From assembly GCA_024235835.1 (NCBI GenBank), contig JACKLQ010000001.1, positions 310,001 to 374,000 on the forward strand: a stretch of DNA of 64,000 nucleotides. Direction: 5' to 3'. Below the pieces are notes generated by a model, which was not told the DNA's origin, did not search any database, and saw only the letters and a program-made list of their open reading frames with translations. The stretch comes from Thiobacillus sp. GTDB taxonomy: Bacteria > Pseudomonadota > Gammaproteobacteria > Burkholderiales > Thiobacillaceae. Of this stretch, positions 1-12,538 are shown piece by piece. Position 1 is the first letter of the stretch; the number at the start of each line of letters is the position of its first letter. A program made the translations under genes and the position numbers.

Positions 1-1
1 A

Positions 2-585
2 CTGGAGGCAGGCCGCATCGACCTCATCGCCGCCGGCATGTTCGTCACGCCGGAGCGGATGCGGCGGGCGAGCTTCTCCCTGCCGTCCCTGCACGTGGCG
101 CCGGGCCTGCTGGTGGCCCGGGGTAACCCCCGGCACCTGGCGGACTATGCCAGCGCATCGGCACGGCCGGACGTGAAGTTCGCCGTCCTGGCGGGGGCTG
201 TGGAAGAGGACCTGCTAAGGCGTGTCGGGGTGGGGGAAGATCGCCTGGTTCGGGTGCCCGATGCCCTCACGGGCCGCCAGGCCGTGGCGTCGGGCCTGGC
301 GGATGCCCTGGTGCTGTCCGTGCCCACGCTGCGCTGGATGGTGGGCCGGGAGACGCCAGGGGCCACGGAGTTGATCCAGGCGAAAGGGCCGAACCAGGAT
401 GCCCTGGCGCGGGCCTATGGCCAGGTGGCCTTTGCCTTCAGGCTTGAAGACCGGGCGCTGGGAGCGGCCTGGAACCGGGCCCTGGGCACCTACCTGGGCA
501 GTCCGGAACACTTGCGTCTGCTGGACAGCCTGGGCTTTTCCCCCGCTGAACTGCCCCGGCCGCCTCGTGCTGGAGGAGCATTGCC

Positions 586-589
<4 letters not shown>
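2..589 (+). CDS. ABC-type solute-binding protein (C-terminal part, cut by window start)
   Basis: The reading frame is open from the first bases, so the true start lies before the window. The visible ~195 residues look like the C-terminal lobe of a family-3-type periplasmic solute-binding protein: an early LEAGRIDLIAAGMFVTPERM segment matches the 'hinge-back' region where such proteins sense binding, followed by VLAGAVEEDLLRRVGV and a QAVASGLADALVLS segment typical of the ligand-dependent second lobe, and a final helix resembling 'LGSPEHLRLLDSLGFSPAEL'. The stop overlaps the start of the histidine kinase by 4 bases (ATGA), so the two are translationally coupled. No permease or ATPase gene follows; inference: it may act as a periplasmic sensor partner of the kinase rather than in transport. 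Ligand unknown. Confidence 0.75.
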
Positions 590-5043
<4,454 letters not shown>

Positions 5044-5146
5044 CCCGGGTACCTCCGGCAGGTAATGGCGAATGCCATCCGCAAGGGCACCCACAAGCCG
5101 CCGTTCCTTCCTACAATCTGTTCATGTTCCAAGCCGAGGTCAGGTC

Positions 5147-6367
5147 ATGTCCAAGCTGGTGGAAGTGAAAACCCCTGAGTTGTCCGAATCCGTGCAATCC
5201 GGTTCCCTGCTGGAATGGCGCAAGGCCGTGGGGGATCGGGTGGCCCGGGACGAAGTGCTGGCGGACCTGGAGACGGACAAGGTGATCCTGGAGGTGGCGG
5301 CGCCGGTAGGCGGCGTGCTGACGGAGATCCGGGTGCCTGCGGGGGGTGAGGTGACCGCGGGCGACGTGCTGGCCGTCATCGACAGCGAGGGCACGGCTGC
5401 CACGGCGAAGCCCGCCCAGGCACCCATCCCTGCCGCTCCCACCACGCAGCTGCCTGCCGAGGCCACGCCTGGGCCGGGGAAGCAGGAATTCCTGCCCCCC
5501 CGAATGCGGGGCCGGGAAGCCGCACCCCAACCCGCTCCAGGATCCTCCTCCCCTACGGCTCCCCAGTCTGCCCCGAAACCGGCCAGGACAGTGGAGTCGC
5601 CCCGTCCCGGGGCGGTTGCGGCGCCATGCCCGCCCTGTCCGCCCTGTCACAGCACGGGCGCCACGGCCCGGGAAGAGCGCCGGGTACCCATGACCCGCCT
5701 GCGCCAGCGCATCGCCGAGCGCCTCAAGGAGGCCCAGGACACGGCGGCCATGCTCACCACCTTCAACGAGGTGAACATGCAGCCGGTGATGGACCTGCGC
5801 AAGCGCTACCAGGAGAGGTTCCAGAAGGAGCATGGCGTGAAGCTGGGCTTCATGTCCTTCTTCACCAAGGCCGTGTGCCAGGCCCTGAAGGAGTATCCCC
5901 TGGTGAACGCCAGCCTGGACGGACGGGAAATCGTCCACCATGACTACTACGACATCGGCATGGCGGTGAGCTCGGAGCGGGGCCTGGTGGTGCCGGTGGT
6001 GCGGGACGCGGACCGCCTGAGCTTCGCCGAGATCGAGCAGAAGATCGCCGACTTCTCCCGCCGGGCCAACAGCCTGGAACTGACCCTGGAGGAACTGGAG
6101 GGAGGTACCTTCACCATCTCCAATGGCGGCGTGTTCGGCTCTCTGCTGTCCACCCCCATCCTCAATCCGCCCCAGTCCGGGGTGCTGGGCCTGCACAAGA
6201 TCCAGGAACGGCCCGTGGCCGAGGACGGCCAGGTGGTGATCCGGCCCATGATGTACGTGGCCCTGACCTACGACCACCGCATCATCGACGGGCGGGAGGC
6301 GGTGAGCTTCCTGCGGGACGTGAAGGACGCCCTGGAGGACCCGGCGCGGTTGCTGCTGGAGTTGTAG
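5147..6367 (+). CDS. Dihydrolipoyllysine acyltransferase, 2-oxoglutarate dehydrogenase E2-like, orphan
   Basis: 406 residues beginning MSKLVEVKTPELSESV. I chose the ATG preceded by GAGGTCAGG over a further upstream in-frame start because the lipoyl domain begins there. The lipoyl domain (1-80) carries Lys45 in DLETDKV. The catalytic domain (about 175-406) ends with YDHRIIDGREA, with His377 and Asp381 as the chloramphenicol-acetyltransferase-like catalytic pair. This is the family of SucB/OdhB, which moves succinyl groups to CoA in the TCA cycle. Odd points: the linker (about 85-175) is Ala/Pro-rich with a PCPPCPPC run, and I cannot see the usual peripheral-subunit-binding domain (GTGxxGR motif). 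No E1 or E3 gene lies beside it. Family assignment is firm; which 2-oxo acid complex it serves is open. Confidence 0.85.
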   Translation: MSKLVEVKTPELSESVQSGSLLEWRKAVGDRVARDEVLADLETDKVILEVAAPVGGVLTEIRVPAGGEVTAGDVLAVIDSEGTAATAKPAQAPIPAAPTTQLPAEATPGPGKQEFLPPRMRGREAAPQPAPGSSSPTAPQSAPKPARTVESPRPGAVAAPCPPCPPCHSTGATAREERRVPMTRLRQRIAERLKEAQDTAAMLTTFNEVNMQPVMDLRKRYQERFQKEHGVKLGFMSFFTKAVCQALKEYPLVNASLDGREIVHHDYYDIGMAVSSERGLVVPVVRDADRLSFAEIEQKIADFSRRANSLELTLEELEGGTFTISNGGVFGSLLSTPILNPPQSGVLGLHKIQERPVAEDGQVVIRPMMYVALTYDHRIIDGREAVSFLRDVKDALEDPARLLLEL

Positions 6368-6389
6368 TGCTATTGGGCGCCTTGAAATC

Positions 6390-6420
6390 CAGTCATGCCC
6401 GCGAAGGCGGGAATCCAGTT
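6390..6420. repeat. Short palindromic intergenic repeat
   Basis: Lies between two convergent genes. The core is CCCGC-GAAG-GCGGG (6398-6411), flanked by GTCAT and AATCCAG. From general knowledge, hairpins of the form 'TCATTCCCGCGAAGGCGGGAATCCAG' are scattered between genes in many proteobacteria. It may stabilise or end both transcripts, but no T-run follows. Confidence 0.6.
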
Positions 6421-6470
6421 CTTTGAATTGACTGGGTCCCCGATATTGCGGGAACGATGATTCCAGGGGC

Positions 6471-6968
6471 CTACATGCGGGGCGTGGGGTAGCAGAGGTT
6501 CTGGGCGTCGAAGGCCAGGCTCATCTGCTCGGCGTTGGGCAGGACGATGTATTTCACCGCGATGGTGTCCTGGCCTTCCTTCCAGAACAGGGCGAAGACG
6601 GCCTTCTCCCCGTTGCTGACCACGTGGGTGTTGGAATAGACCCGGAAGGGCTGGCCGTACTTGTTGTTGTAGTTGTTGGCCGTGATGATCAGGGACTTGA
6701 GGGAGGGGCGCACGTCCTGCTCGAAGCCCACCAGCTTGCCCTTGCAGAAGCGGAACTGGTAGCGGCGGGCGATGCTGGGATCGTTGTCATAGGCCAGGAT
6801 CACGTCGTCGGAGGGTTCCACCACCCGGTCGAAATTCCAGTTGGCGATGAGCTGGTTCTTTACCTCGGTCTGGGCCATGCCCGACTTGAATTCCGCCACC
6901 TCGAAGCCGTGGGCTGGAGAGAAGGCCAGGCTGGCCAGGGCAAGGGTAAAGAGATGGCGCTGGAACAT
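6471..6968 (-). CDS. Small secreted protein of unknown function
   Basis: 165 residues starting MFQRHLFTLALASLAFSPAHG, a clean signal peptide with likely cleavage after AHG; for that reason I prefer this ATG to in-frame starts up to 35 codons upstream. The mature part has two cysteines (in RFCKGK and NLCYPTP) that could form a disulfide, and a VAEFKSGM-VKNQL opening that recalls small periplasmic proteins of unassigned family. No enzyme motif seen. It is transcribed in the same direction as, and just downstream of, the chemoreceptor gene (about 105 bases), and converges on the E2 gene. Function not recognised. Confidence 0.7.
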   Translation of the reverse strand: MFQRHLFTLALASLAFSPAHGFEVAEFKSGMAQTEVKNQLIANWNFDRVVEPSDDVILAYDNDPSIARRYQFRFCKGKLVGFEQDVRPSLKSLIITANNYNNKYGQPFRVYSNTHVVSNGEKAVFALFWKEGQDTIAVKYIVLPNAEQMSLAFDAQNLCYPTPRM

Positions 6969-7072
6969 GGTGCCGGCAGGTTTGATTCGGGGACGCGGCA
7001 TCTTACGCCGGAATTGGGATGGGCCAGAAGGGGCCGGCTCCACCCTGCACGGAGCGGGGCCGGCGCATGGCA

Positions 7073-8701
7073 TCAGCTGCGGAAGCGGGACACGGTATCG
7101 AACAGCGCATCCGCCAGTTTCCGCAGGTCCTGGACGGTGCGGTCGGATTCATTGATCGCATGCTCGGTGCTGGCCGCCAGGTCCGCCACCCGGTTCAGGT
7201 TGCTGGCGATCTCGTTGCTGGCCAGGGACTGCTCCTTCACCGAGGCGGTGATCACCTCCACGCCTTCCCGGGCCTTGAGGACCGCGGCGTGGGCCTGGTC
7301 CACGACGCCGGAGACCTCGGTGCTGCTGCGGGCGCTTTCCTCCAGAGCACTTTCGCCCTGCTGGATAGTGGTCTCCACCTGGGAGGAGCGGGCCTCCAGC
7401 TCGGCGGTGACGTTGCTGATCTCGTTGGCGTACTGGGCGGTCTTTTCCGCCAGCTTGCGCACCTCGTCCGCCACCACGGCGAAGCCCCGGCCCTGCTCGC
7501 CGGCCCGGGCCGCCTCGATGGCGGCGTTGAGGGCCAGCAGGTTGATCTGCTCGGCGATGTTCTTCACTTGCTGGGTGGCGCCGATGATGCTCTGGGTGCT
7601 CTCCAGGAACTGGCCCACGGACCCGGACATGGCCAGAACGGCCTGCTGGGCTCCGGTCATGGCGTTGCCCAGCTGGCCCATCCTGAGCAGGCCCTGCTCA
7701 GAATAATCCGCGCTCTCCGCCGAGATCTGCTTGACCCGCTCAGCGCTGTCTGCCACCGAGGCGATGCTGCTGGTCATCTCCTCCACGGCTGTGGCGGTGG
7801 AGGTGAGGGCATGGGTCTGGTCCGAGGTGGAGGCGCGCAGGCTGGATGATGCCCTGGCCAGGCCGGTGGAGAGTTCATGCAGCTGGTCCGCATTGGTCTT
7901 GATGCGGTTGACCATGCCCTGCAGGCCTTCCACGAACTGGTTGAAGGCGCTGGATACCCGGCACAGTTCGTTGTTGCCCTGCACGGGCAGTCGCACGGTC
8001 AGGTCTCCTTCGCCCTGGGCCAGGGCCTCGATGGAGGTGCCCAGGGTGCTGATCTGGCCCAGGATGCTGGCAATGATGGCGAAGGCCATGCCCAGGCCGG
8101 CCACCACCGCCAGCACGTTCAGGATCAGGCTGATGCGCTGGGTGTTGGCCATGCTGGCCTGCAACTCCGCCTCCTTGGCGTCGATGTATTCCTTCTGGTT
8201 CTTGATGCGCTCCAGCAGGGCCTTGCGGATCTCGCGCCAGGCCGGGGTCTCGTCCGAGTTGAGTTGGATCTTGGCCTCCTCGATGAGCCCCTGGCTCACC
8301 TTGCCTTTGATCTCGGTCTGGAAGGCCTTCTGCTTTTCCCGGGTCTGGCTGATCCTGGCCATGACTTCGGCCTTGGCCGGGTCCCCCGCCACCCGTTCGG
8401 TAGTCTGGACCATGAGGGTGTCCATCTCCTTGCTGGCCTTCTCGAAGTTCTCGTAGGCCTTGGGGTTGGCGGGGTCCAGGATGATGTTGCGCAGGGCCTG
8501 GCCCATCTGCAGGCCGTTGGCATAGAGCTCGGTGTAGTTGAGCAGCAGCTTCTGGTCCTGGGTGATGAAGCGGGTGAACTCGGACCGGGCCTGGTTCACG
8601 GCCTGGTTGGAAACCACGGCGGACACCAGGAACAAGGTGAACACGGCACCCAGCAGCATAAGGAGTTGCGAACGGATTTTCAGGTTTCTGAGGGTGCCCA
8701 T
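7073..8701 (-). CDS. Methyl-accepting chemotaxis protein
   Basis: 542 residues. Membrane segment 1 at about 12-33, a ~155-residue periplasmic four-helix-bundle-type sensor region, membrane segment 2 at about 190-213, then HAMP (about 214-266) and a long coiled-coil signalling domain. The hairpin tip that binds CheW/CheA is seen as EQINLLALNAAIEAARAGEQ (about 384-403) followed by GRGFAVVADEVRKLAEKT. There is no NWETF-like CheR/CheB tether at the C-terminus, which ends VSRFRS, so adaptation would rely on other receptors or low-affinity docking. The strong GGAGG six bases before the ATG and a sigma-28-like promoter 38 bases upstream tie it to flagellar control. Ligand unknown. Confidence 0.95.
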   Translation of the reverse strand: MGTLRNLKIRSQLLMLLGAVFTLFLVSAVVSNQAVNQARSEFTRFITQDQKLLLNYTELYANGLQMGQALRNIILDPANPKAYENFEKASKEMDTLMVQTTERVAGDPAKAEVMARISQTREKQKAFQTEIKGKVSQGLIEEAKIQLNSDETPAWREIRKALLERIKNQKEYIDAKEAELQASMANTQRISLILNVLAVVAGLGMAFAIIASILGQISTLGTSIEALAQGEGDLTVRLPVQGNNELCRVSSAFNQFVEGLQGMVNRIKTNADQLHELSTGLARASSSLRASTSDQTHALTSTATAVEEMTSSIASVADSAERVKQISAESADYSEQGLLRMGQLGNAMTGAQQAVLAMSGSVGQFLESTQSIIGATQQVKNIAEQINLLALNAAIEAARAGEQGRGFAVVADEVRKLAEKTAQYANEISNVTAELEARSSQVETTIQQGESALEESARSSTEVSGVVDQAHAAVLKAREGVEVITASVKEQSLASNEIASNLNRVADLAASTEHAINESDRTVQDLRKLADALFDTVSRFRS

Positions 8702-8739
8702 CGATGCCTCCAGCGGGGTTGTTGTGTCCTACAGGCTTG

Positions 8740-8766
8740 TTATCGACCGTTTCGCCCGAGTCTTAA
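8740..8766 (-). promoter_or_regulatory. Sigma-28 (FliA)-like promoter for the chemoreceptor gene
   Basis: On the minus strand TTAAGACT, an 11-base spacer, then GTCGATAA. The consensus known from enteric FliA promoters is TAAAGTTT-N11-GCCGATAA: the -10 element matches 7 of 8, the -35 element 5 of 8, and the spacer is exact. It ends 38 bases before the ATG. Confidence 0.65.
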
Positions 8767-8774
8767 AGGTATTT

Positions 8775-11700
8775 CTAGGTAATTTTGTCGTCGTCCGACA
8801 TCCCGCAGCCACCGCCGCCGGGCGTTTCCATGTGGAACAGGTCTTCGGCTTCCAGGCTGAATTCCCCAACGCCCCCAAGGGAGCGGCGGGTACCGTCCGC
8901 CTGCTCGATCCATTGAAGGCCCGGCTTGCCCGGGCCGCCGCCGTCCAGACCGAAGGAAGGTATCTCCCGTCGGAGGGCCAGCAGGTTGGCCCGCATGGGG
9001 GCAAGGAAGCGTAGTCGCCGGACCACGCCATCCCCGCCCTTGAATCGGCCCGGGCCGCCGGAACCCTGCCGAATGGCGAAGCGCTCCAGCCGGACGGGGA
9101 AGTTCATTTCCAGCACCTCCGGGTCCGTGAGGCGTGAATTGGTCATGTGGCACTGGACCGCCGAGGCGCCCGGGAATCCGGGTCCGGCGCCGCTGCCGCC
9201 ACAAACGGTTTCGTAATACTGGTGGTGGCTGTCGCCGAAGCTGAAGTTGTTCATGGTGCCCTGGCTGGCGGCCAGGGCGCCCAGGGCGCCGTACAGGGCG
9301 TCGACGATGTTCTGGGAGGTTTCCACGTTGCCGGCCACCACGGCTGCGGGCCAGGCCGGATTCAGCAGGGAGGCCTCGGGCAGCTGGATGTCCAGGGGGC
9401 GCAGCACGCCGGCATTGAGGGGGATGTCCTCTTCCAGCAGGGTGCGGAATACGTAGAGCACCGCGGAGTGGGCGATGCTGGCCGGGGCATTGAGGTTGCC
9501 TGGCATCTGGGGGCTGGTACCGGTGAAGTCGATGACGGCGCGTTGAGCCTCCCGGTCGATGCGCACGGATACCTGGATTTGCACCCTCTCTCCCAGCGGG
9601 AAAGGATTGGGGTGGGGGAGTCCGGTTTGCATGTCCCCGGAGGTGGTTCCCTCACCCCCGGAGGGGGAGGGGAGGGTATCCAGGGGCAGGGTGTAGGCAC
9701 CGTCCCGGAGACGGGCCAGCAGGCGCTTCACCGCCGCCTCGGCGTTGTCCTGCACGAACCCCATGTAGGCGGGCACGGCTGCTGCGCCCGCTTCCGCTTC
9801 CAGTTGTGCCAGCCGCTGGGCACCCAGGGCACAGGCCGCCACCTGGGCCTGGAGGTCCGCCAGGTTCTGGTCCGGGTTGCGGGCCGGATGGGAATTGCCG
9901 GCCAGCCAGGCGCGCACCTCCGCCTCCAGGAAGCGGCCGTCCCGCAGGATCAACATGCCGTCGGAAAGACAGCCTTCCTCGTCGATGTGCCGGCTGGCGG
10001 CGGGCATGGAGCCGGGGGCGATGCCGCCCACGTCGGCATGGTGGGCCCGGGCGGCGGTGAAATAGCACGGCCCCCGGCTCGACAAATGCGCCCGAGCCGC
10101 CTCCCGAGGGGGCCAAGCAACACTTGGGGCGGCCCGGCATGTTTCTTGATCAGGCAATCCACCCTCGCCAAACACGGGCATGACCACCGTGATGTCCGGC
10201 AGGTGGGTGCCACCGGCATAGGGGGAGTTGATGAGGTAGGCGTCCCCGGACTGCATGGCTTGTCCGAAACGGGTCAGGATGGCTCGCACCGAATCCCCCA
10301 TGCTGCCCAGGTGTACCGGGATGTGGGGCGCGTTGGCGATCAGGTGGCCGTCCAGGTCGAACAGGGCGCAGGAGAAGTCCAGGCGTTCCCGGATGTTCAC
10401 CGAGCGGGCTGTGTTCCGCAGCACCCGCCCCATGTCCTCGGCGATGCTCATGAAGCGTCGGTTGAACAGGGTGAGCCAGGTGGGATCGGGGCGGGAGGGG
10501 TCCGGACGCCGGACCTGGTGGGCCCGCATGGAGAGCAGCAGGTCACCCCGGCCTGTCCTCTCGGCCTGCCAGCCTGGTTCCAGCACCACGGTGGACCCGG
10601 CCTCCACCAGCAGGGCCGGGCCCTGGACCGTCTGGCCCGGACACAGGTCGCCGCTGGCGTACAAGGCCGCCTCATGCCAGGCGCCGGCCAGGAACACCCT
10701 GCGCTTACCCAATGGGGTGGCGGGTGAATCCGGCATGTCCGTCACGGAGGACGGCTCGCCGCCGCCGCTGACGGTTTCCGTTTCCAGGGCCACGCAGATC
10801 AGTTCCCTGGCCGGTGCGGCGAAGCCGAAGCGCCGGCGGTGTTCGGCATGGAAGGTGGCGGCCATGGCCTCGGGCGTGTCCCGGGGCACGGGCAGGACGG
10901 TGTCCGAACCCGCGTAGCGCAGGAGGACGGATTGTCTGGCGGAGGCAGGGCCGGCGTGGGGGTGCGGAGGGGGTGTCTCCCATCCCTCATTCCCCATCCC
11001 CCATGCCCGCAGCGGCTGTTCCACCGCCTGCAGGCTTACAACCCGCCGTTCCGCCAGGCCGATGCCGTATGCGGACAGGACGGAGGCGAGGGGCGAAATC
11101 AGGACCCGGCCCATGCCCAGGCGTTGGGCCACGGCGCAGGCGTGCTGGCCGCCGGCGCCGCCGAAACTCACCAGCACGTGGTCCGCCGGATTCACGCCTC
11201 TGGCCAGGGTGATGTGGCGGATGGCGTCGGCCATGTGCTCCACGGCAATGTCCAGGAAACCTTCCGCCAAGCGCTCCGGGCTGTAGTCCACGCCCAGGGA
11301 CGCGTTCACTTCCCGGGCGAGTTCCGCGAAGGCCAGGCGGACGGCCTCGCCATCCAGGGATTGATCGGCCCGGGGGCCGAACACCCGGGGAAAGTGGTCC
11401 GCCTGGATGCGGCCCAGCAGCAGGTTGGCGTCGGTCACCGCCAGGGGACCGCCACGTCGGTAGCAGCGGGGGCCGGGCACGCTGCCGGCTGACTCGGGGC
11501 CTGCCAGCAGGCGGGTGCCGTCGAAACGCAGGATGGAGCCGCCCCCCGCCGCCACGGTATGCACCCCCAGCATGGGCACGCGGACGCGGTGGCCGGCGAT
11601 GCGGGTGTCCAGGCTGCGCTCGAACTCCCCCGCGAACAGGGACACGTCCGTGGAGGTGCCCCCCATGTCGAAGCCGATGAGCCTGTCGAAGCCGGCGACC

Positions 11701-12518
11701 CGGCCCACCTTGGCCATGCCCATGAGTCCCCCGGCCGGCCCGGAAAGTACGCTGTCCCTGCCCCGGAAGGCGCTGGATGGCGCCAGGCCGCCGTTGGACT
11801 GCATGAACTCCAGGCTGGCGTCTTCGGGCAGGGCCTTGGCCACCTGGTCCACGTAGCGTGCCACCGGCGGCGACAGGGTGGCGTCCAGCACAGCGGTTTC
11901 CGCCCGGGGCACGAACTTGACCAGGGGGCTGGCCTGGTGGGAGAGGGTGACCTGCGCGTAGCCCGCCGCCCGGGCCAGGTCGCCGGCCTGTAGTTCATGG
12001 GCCGGGTTCTTCCAGCTGTGCAGGAAGGCGATGGCGCAGGCCTGGAAGCCCTGGGCCCGGCCCTGGCTCAACAGGTCTTTCAGTCCCGGAACGTCCAGGG
12101 GGACCAGTTCGGAACCGTCTGCCGCCATGCGTTCCCTGGCTTCCTCCACACGCTCGTAGAGGGGCTCGGGTTTGTGTATGTCCAGGGCGAAGATGTCGGG
12201 CCGCGCCTGGTCGCCGATCTCCAGGGCGTCGGCGAAGCCCTCGGTGACGATGAGCAGGGTGGGTTCGCCGGCGTGGGTCAGCAGGGCGTTGGTGCCCACG
12301 GTGGTGCCCATCTTCACCGCCGAAACCAGCCCGGCGGGCATGGGGGCGCCGGGGGGCAGGCCCAGGATGCGGCCCATGCCGGCGATGGCCGCGTCCCGGT
12401 AATGTTCCGGGTCCTCGGACAGGAGCTTCGTCTGGATCAGGCGTCCGTCCGGAGCCCGGGCGACGATGTCGGTGAAGGTGCCGCCCCGGTCGACCCAGAA
12501 CTCCCAGGCCGTGGCCAT
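8775..12518 (-). CDS. Fused hydantoinase A/B-type 5-oxoprolinase
   Basis: 1247 residues, close to the ~1280 of ATP-dependent 5-oxoprolinases that fuse HyuA and HyuB. The start MATAWEFWVDRGGTFTDIVA is chosen because it opens directly with the family's DRGGTFTD nucleotide-binding loop and avoids overlap with the upstream HDOD gene. HyuA part: about 5-490, with GTTVGTNALL, GFDMGGTSTDVSL and GGGS motifs. HyuB part: about 640-1230, with RFMSIAEDMG, NAPHIPVHLGSM, SPYAGGTHLPD, HHADVGG and GGSGAGPG. It would open 5-oxoproline or a related cyclic amide using ATP. Three stretches look like repeat DNA read in frame: about residues 503-514, 792-818 and 948-979. These do not belong to the family fold as I know it. 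Confidence 0.9.
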   Translation of the reverse strand: MATAWEFWVDRGGTFTDIVARAPDGRLIQTKLLSEDPEHYRDAAIAGMGRILGLPPGAPMPAGLVSAVKMGTTVGTNALLTHAGEPTLLIVTEGFADALEIGDQARPDIFALDIHKPEPLYERVEEARERMAADGSELVPLDVPGLKDLLSQGRAQGFQACAIAFLHSWKNPAHELQAGDLARAAGYAQVTLSHQASPLVKFVPRAETAVLDATLSPPVARYVDQVAKALPEDASLEFMQSNGGLAPSSAFRGRDSVLSGPAGGLMGMAKVGRVAGFDRLIGFDMGGTSTDVSLFAGEFERSLDTRIAGHRVRVPMLGVHTVAAGGGSILRFDGTRLLAGPESAGSVPGPRCYRRGGPLAVTDANLLLGRIQADHFPRVFGPRADQSLDGEAVRLAFAELAREVNASLGVDYSPERLAEGFLDIAVEHMADAIRHITLARGVNPADHVLVSFGGAGGQHACAVAQRLGMGRVLISPLASVLSAYGIGLAERRVVSLQAVEQPLRAWGMGNEGWETPPPHPHAGPASARQSVLLRYAGSDTVLPVPRDTPEAMAATFHAEHRRRFGFAAPARELICVALETETVSGGGEPSSVTDMPDSPATPLGKRRVFLAGAWHEAALYASGDLCPGQTVQGPALLVEAGSTVVLEPGWQAERTGRGDLLLSMRAHQVRRPDPSRPDPTWLTLFNRRFMSIAEDMGRVLRNTARSVNIRERLDFSCALFDLDGHLIANAPHIPVHLGSMGDSVRAILTRFGQAMQSGDAYLINSPYAGGTHLPDITVVMPVFGEGGLPDQETCRAAPSVAWPPREAARAHLSSRGPCYFTAARAHHADVGGIAPGSMPAASRHIDEEGCLSDGMLILRDGRFLEAEVRAWLAGNSHPARNPDQNLADLQAQVAACALGAQRLAQLEAEAGAAAVPAYMGFVQDNAEAAVKRLLARLRDGAYTLPLDTLPSPSGGEGTTSGDMQTGLPHPNPFPLGERVQIQVSVRIDREAQRAVIDFTGTSPQMPGNLNAPASIAHSAVLYVFRTLLEEDIPLNAGVLRPLDIQLPEASLLNPAWPAAVVAGNVETSQNIVDALYGALGALAASQGTMNNFSFGDSHHQYYETVCGGSGAGPGFPGASAVQCHMTNSRLTDPEVLEMNFPVRLERFAIRQGSGGPGRFKGGDGVVRRLRFLAPMRANLLALRREIPSFGLDGGGPGKPGLQWIEQADGTRRSLGGVGEFSLEAEDLFHMETPGGGGCGMSDDDKIT
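9584..9675. repeat. GC-rich palindromic repeat inside the 5-oxoprolinase gene
   Basis: Two arms (9584-9619 and 9649-9675) built from CCCTCACCCC / CTCTCCC / GGGAGAG blocks in opposite orientation. Translated in the gene frame it gives SPSGGEG and LPHPNPFPLGER, peptides well known from translated intergenic repeats in proteobacteria. A related copy lies in smc at 28782-28882. Confidence 0.7.
10066..10145. repeat. Second repeat-like insert inside the 5-oxoprolinase gene
   Basis: Contains small palindromes (CCAAG-TGTTG-CTTGG and CCCCCTCGGGAGG on the minus strand) and interrupts the conserved stretch between PVFGEGG and the HHADVGG motif with low-complexity residues (AAPSVAWPPREAARAHLSS). The resemblance to betaproteobacterial intergenic repeats is from memory; identity not proved here. 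Confidence 0.5.
10977..11010. repeat. Degenerate heptanucleotide array inside the 5-oxoprolinase gene
   Basis: Units of the type CATCCCC / CATCCCT / CATTCCC in a row, read in frame as WGMGNEGWETPPPHPH. Same unit type as the arrays at the smc, lpxB and rnhB borders. Confidence 0.65.
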
Positions 12519-12538
12519 GGCACCGCTGGTGCTGGCGT

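Noticed and set aside
6398..6411. Rho-independent terminator for the E2 gene
   Set aside because: Good hairpin but no T-run on either strand; listed as a repeat.
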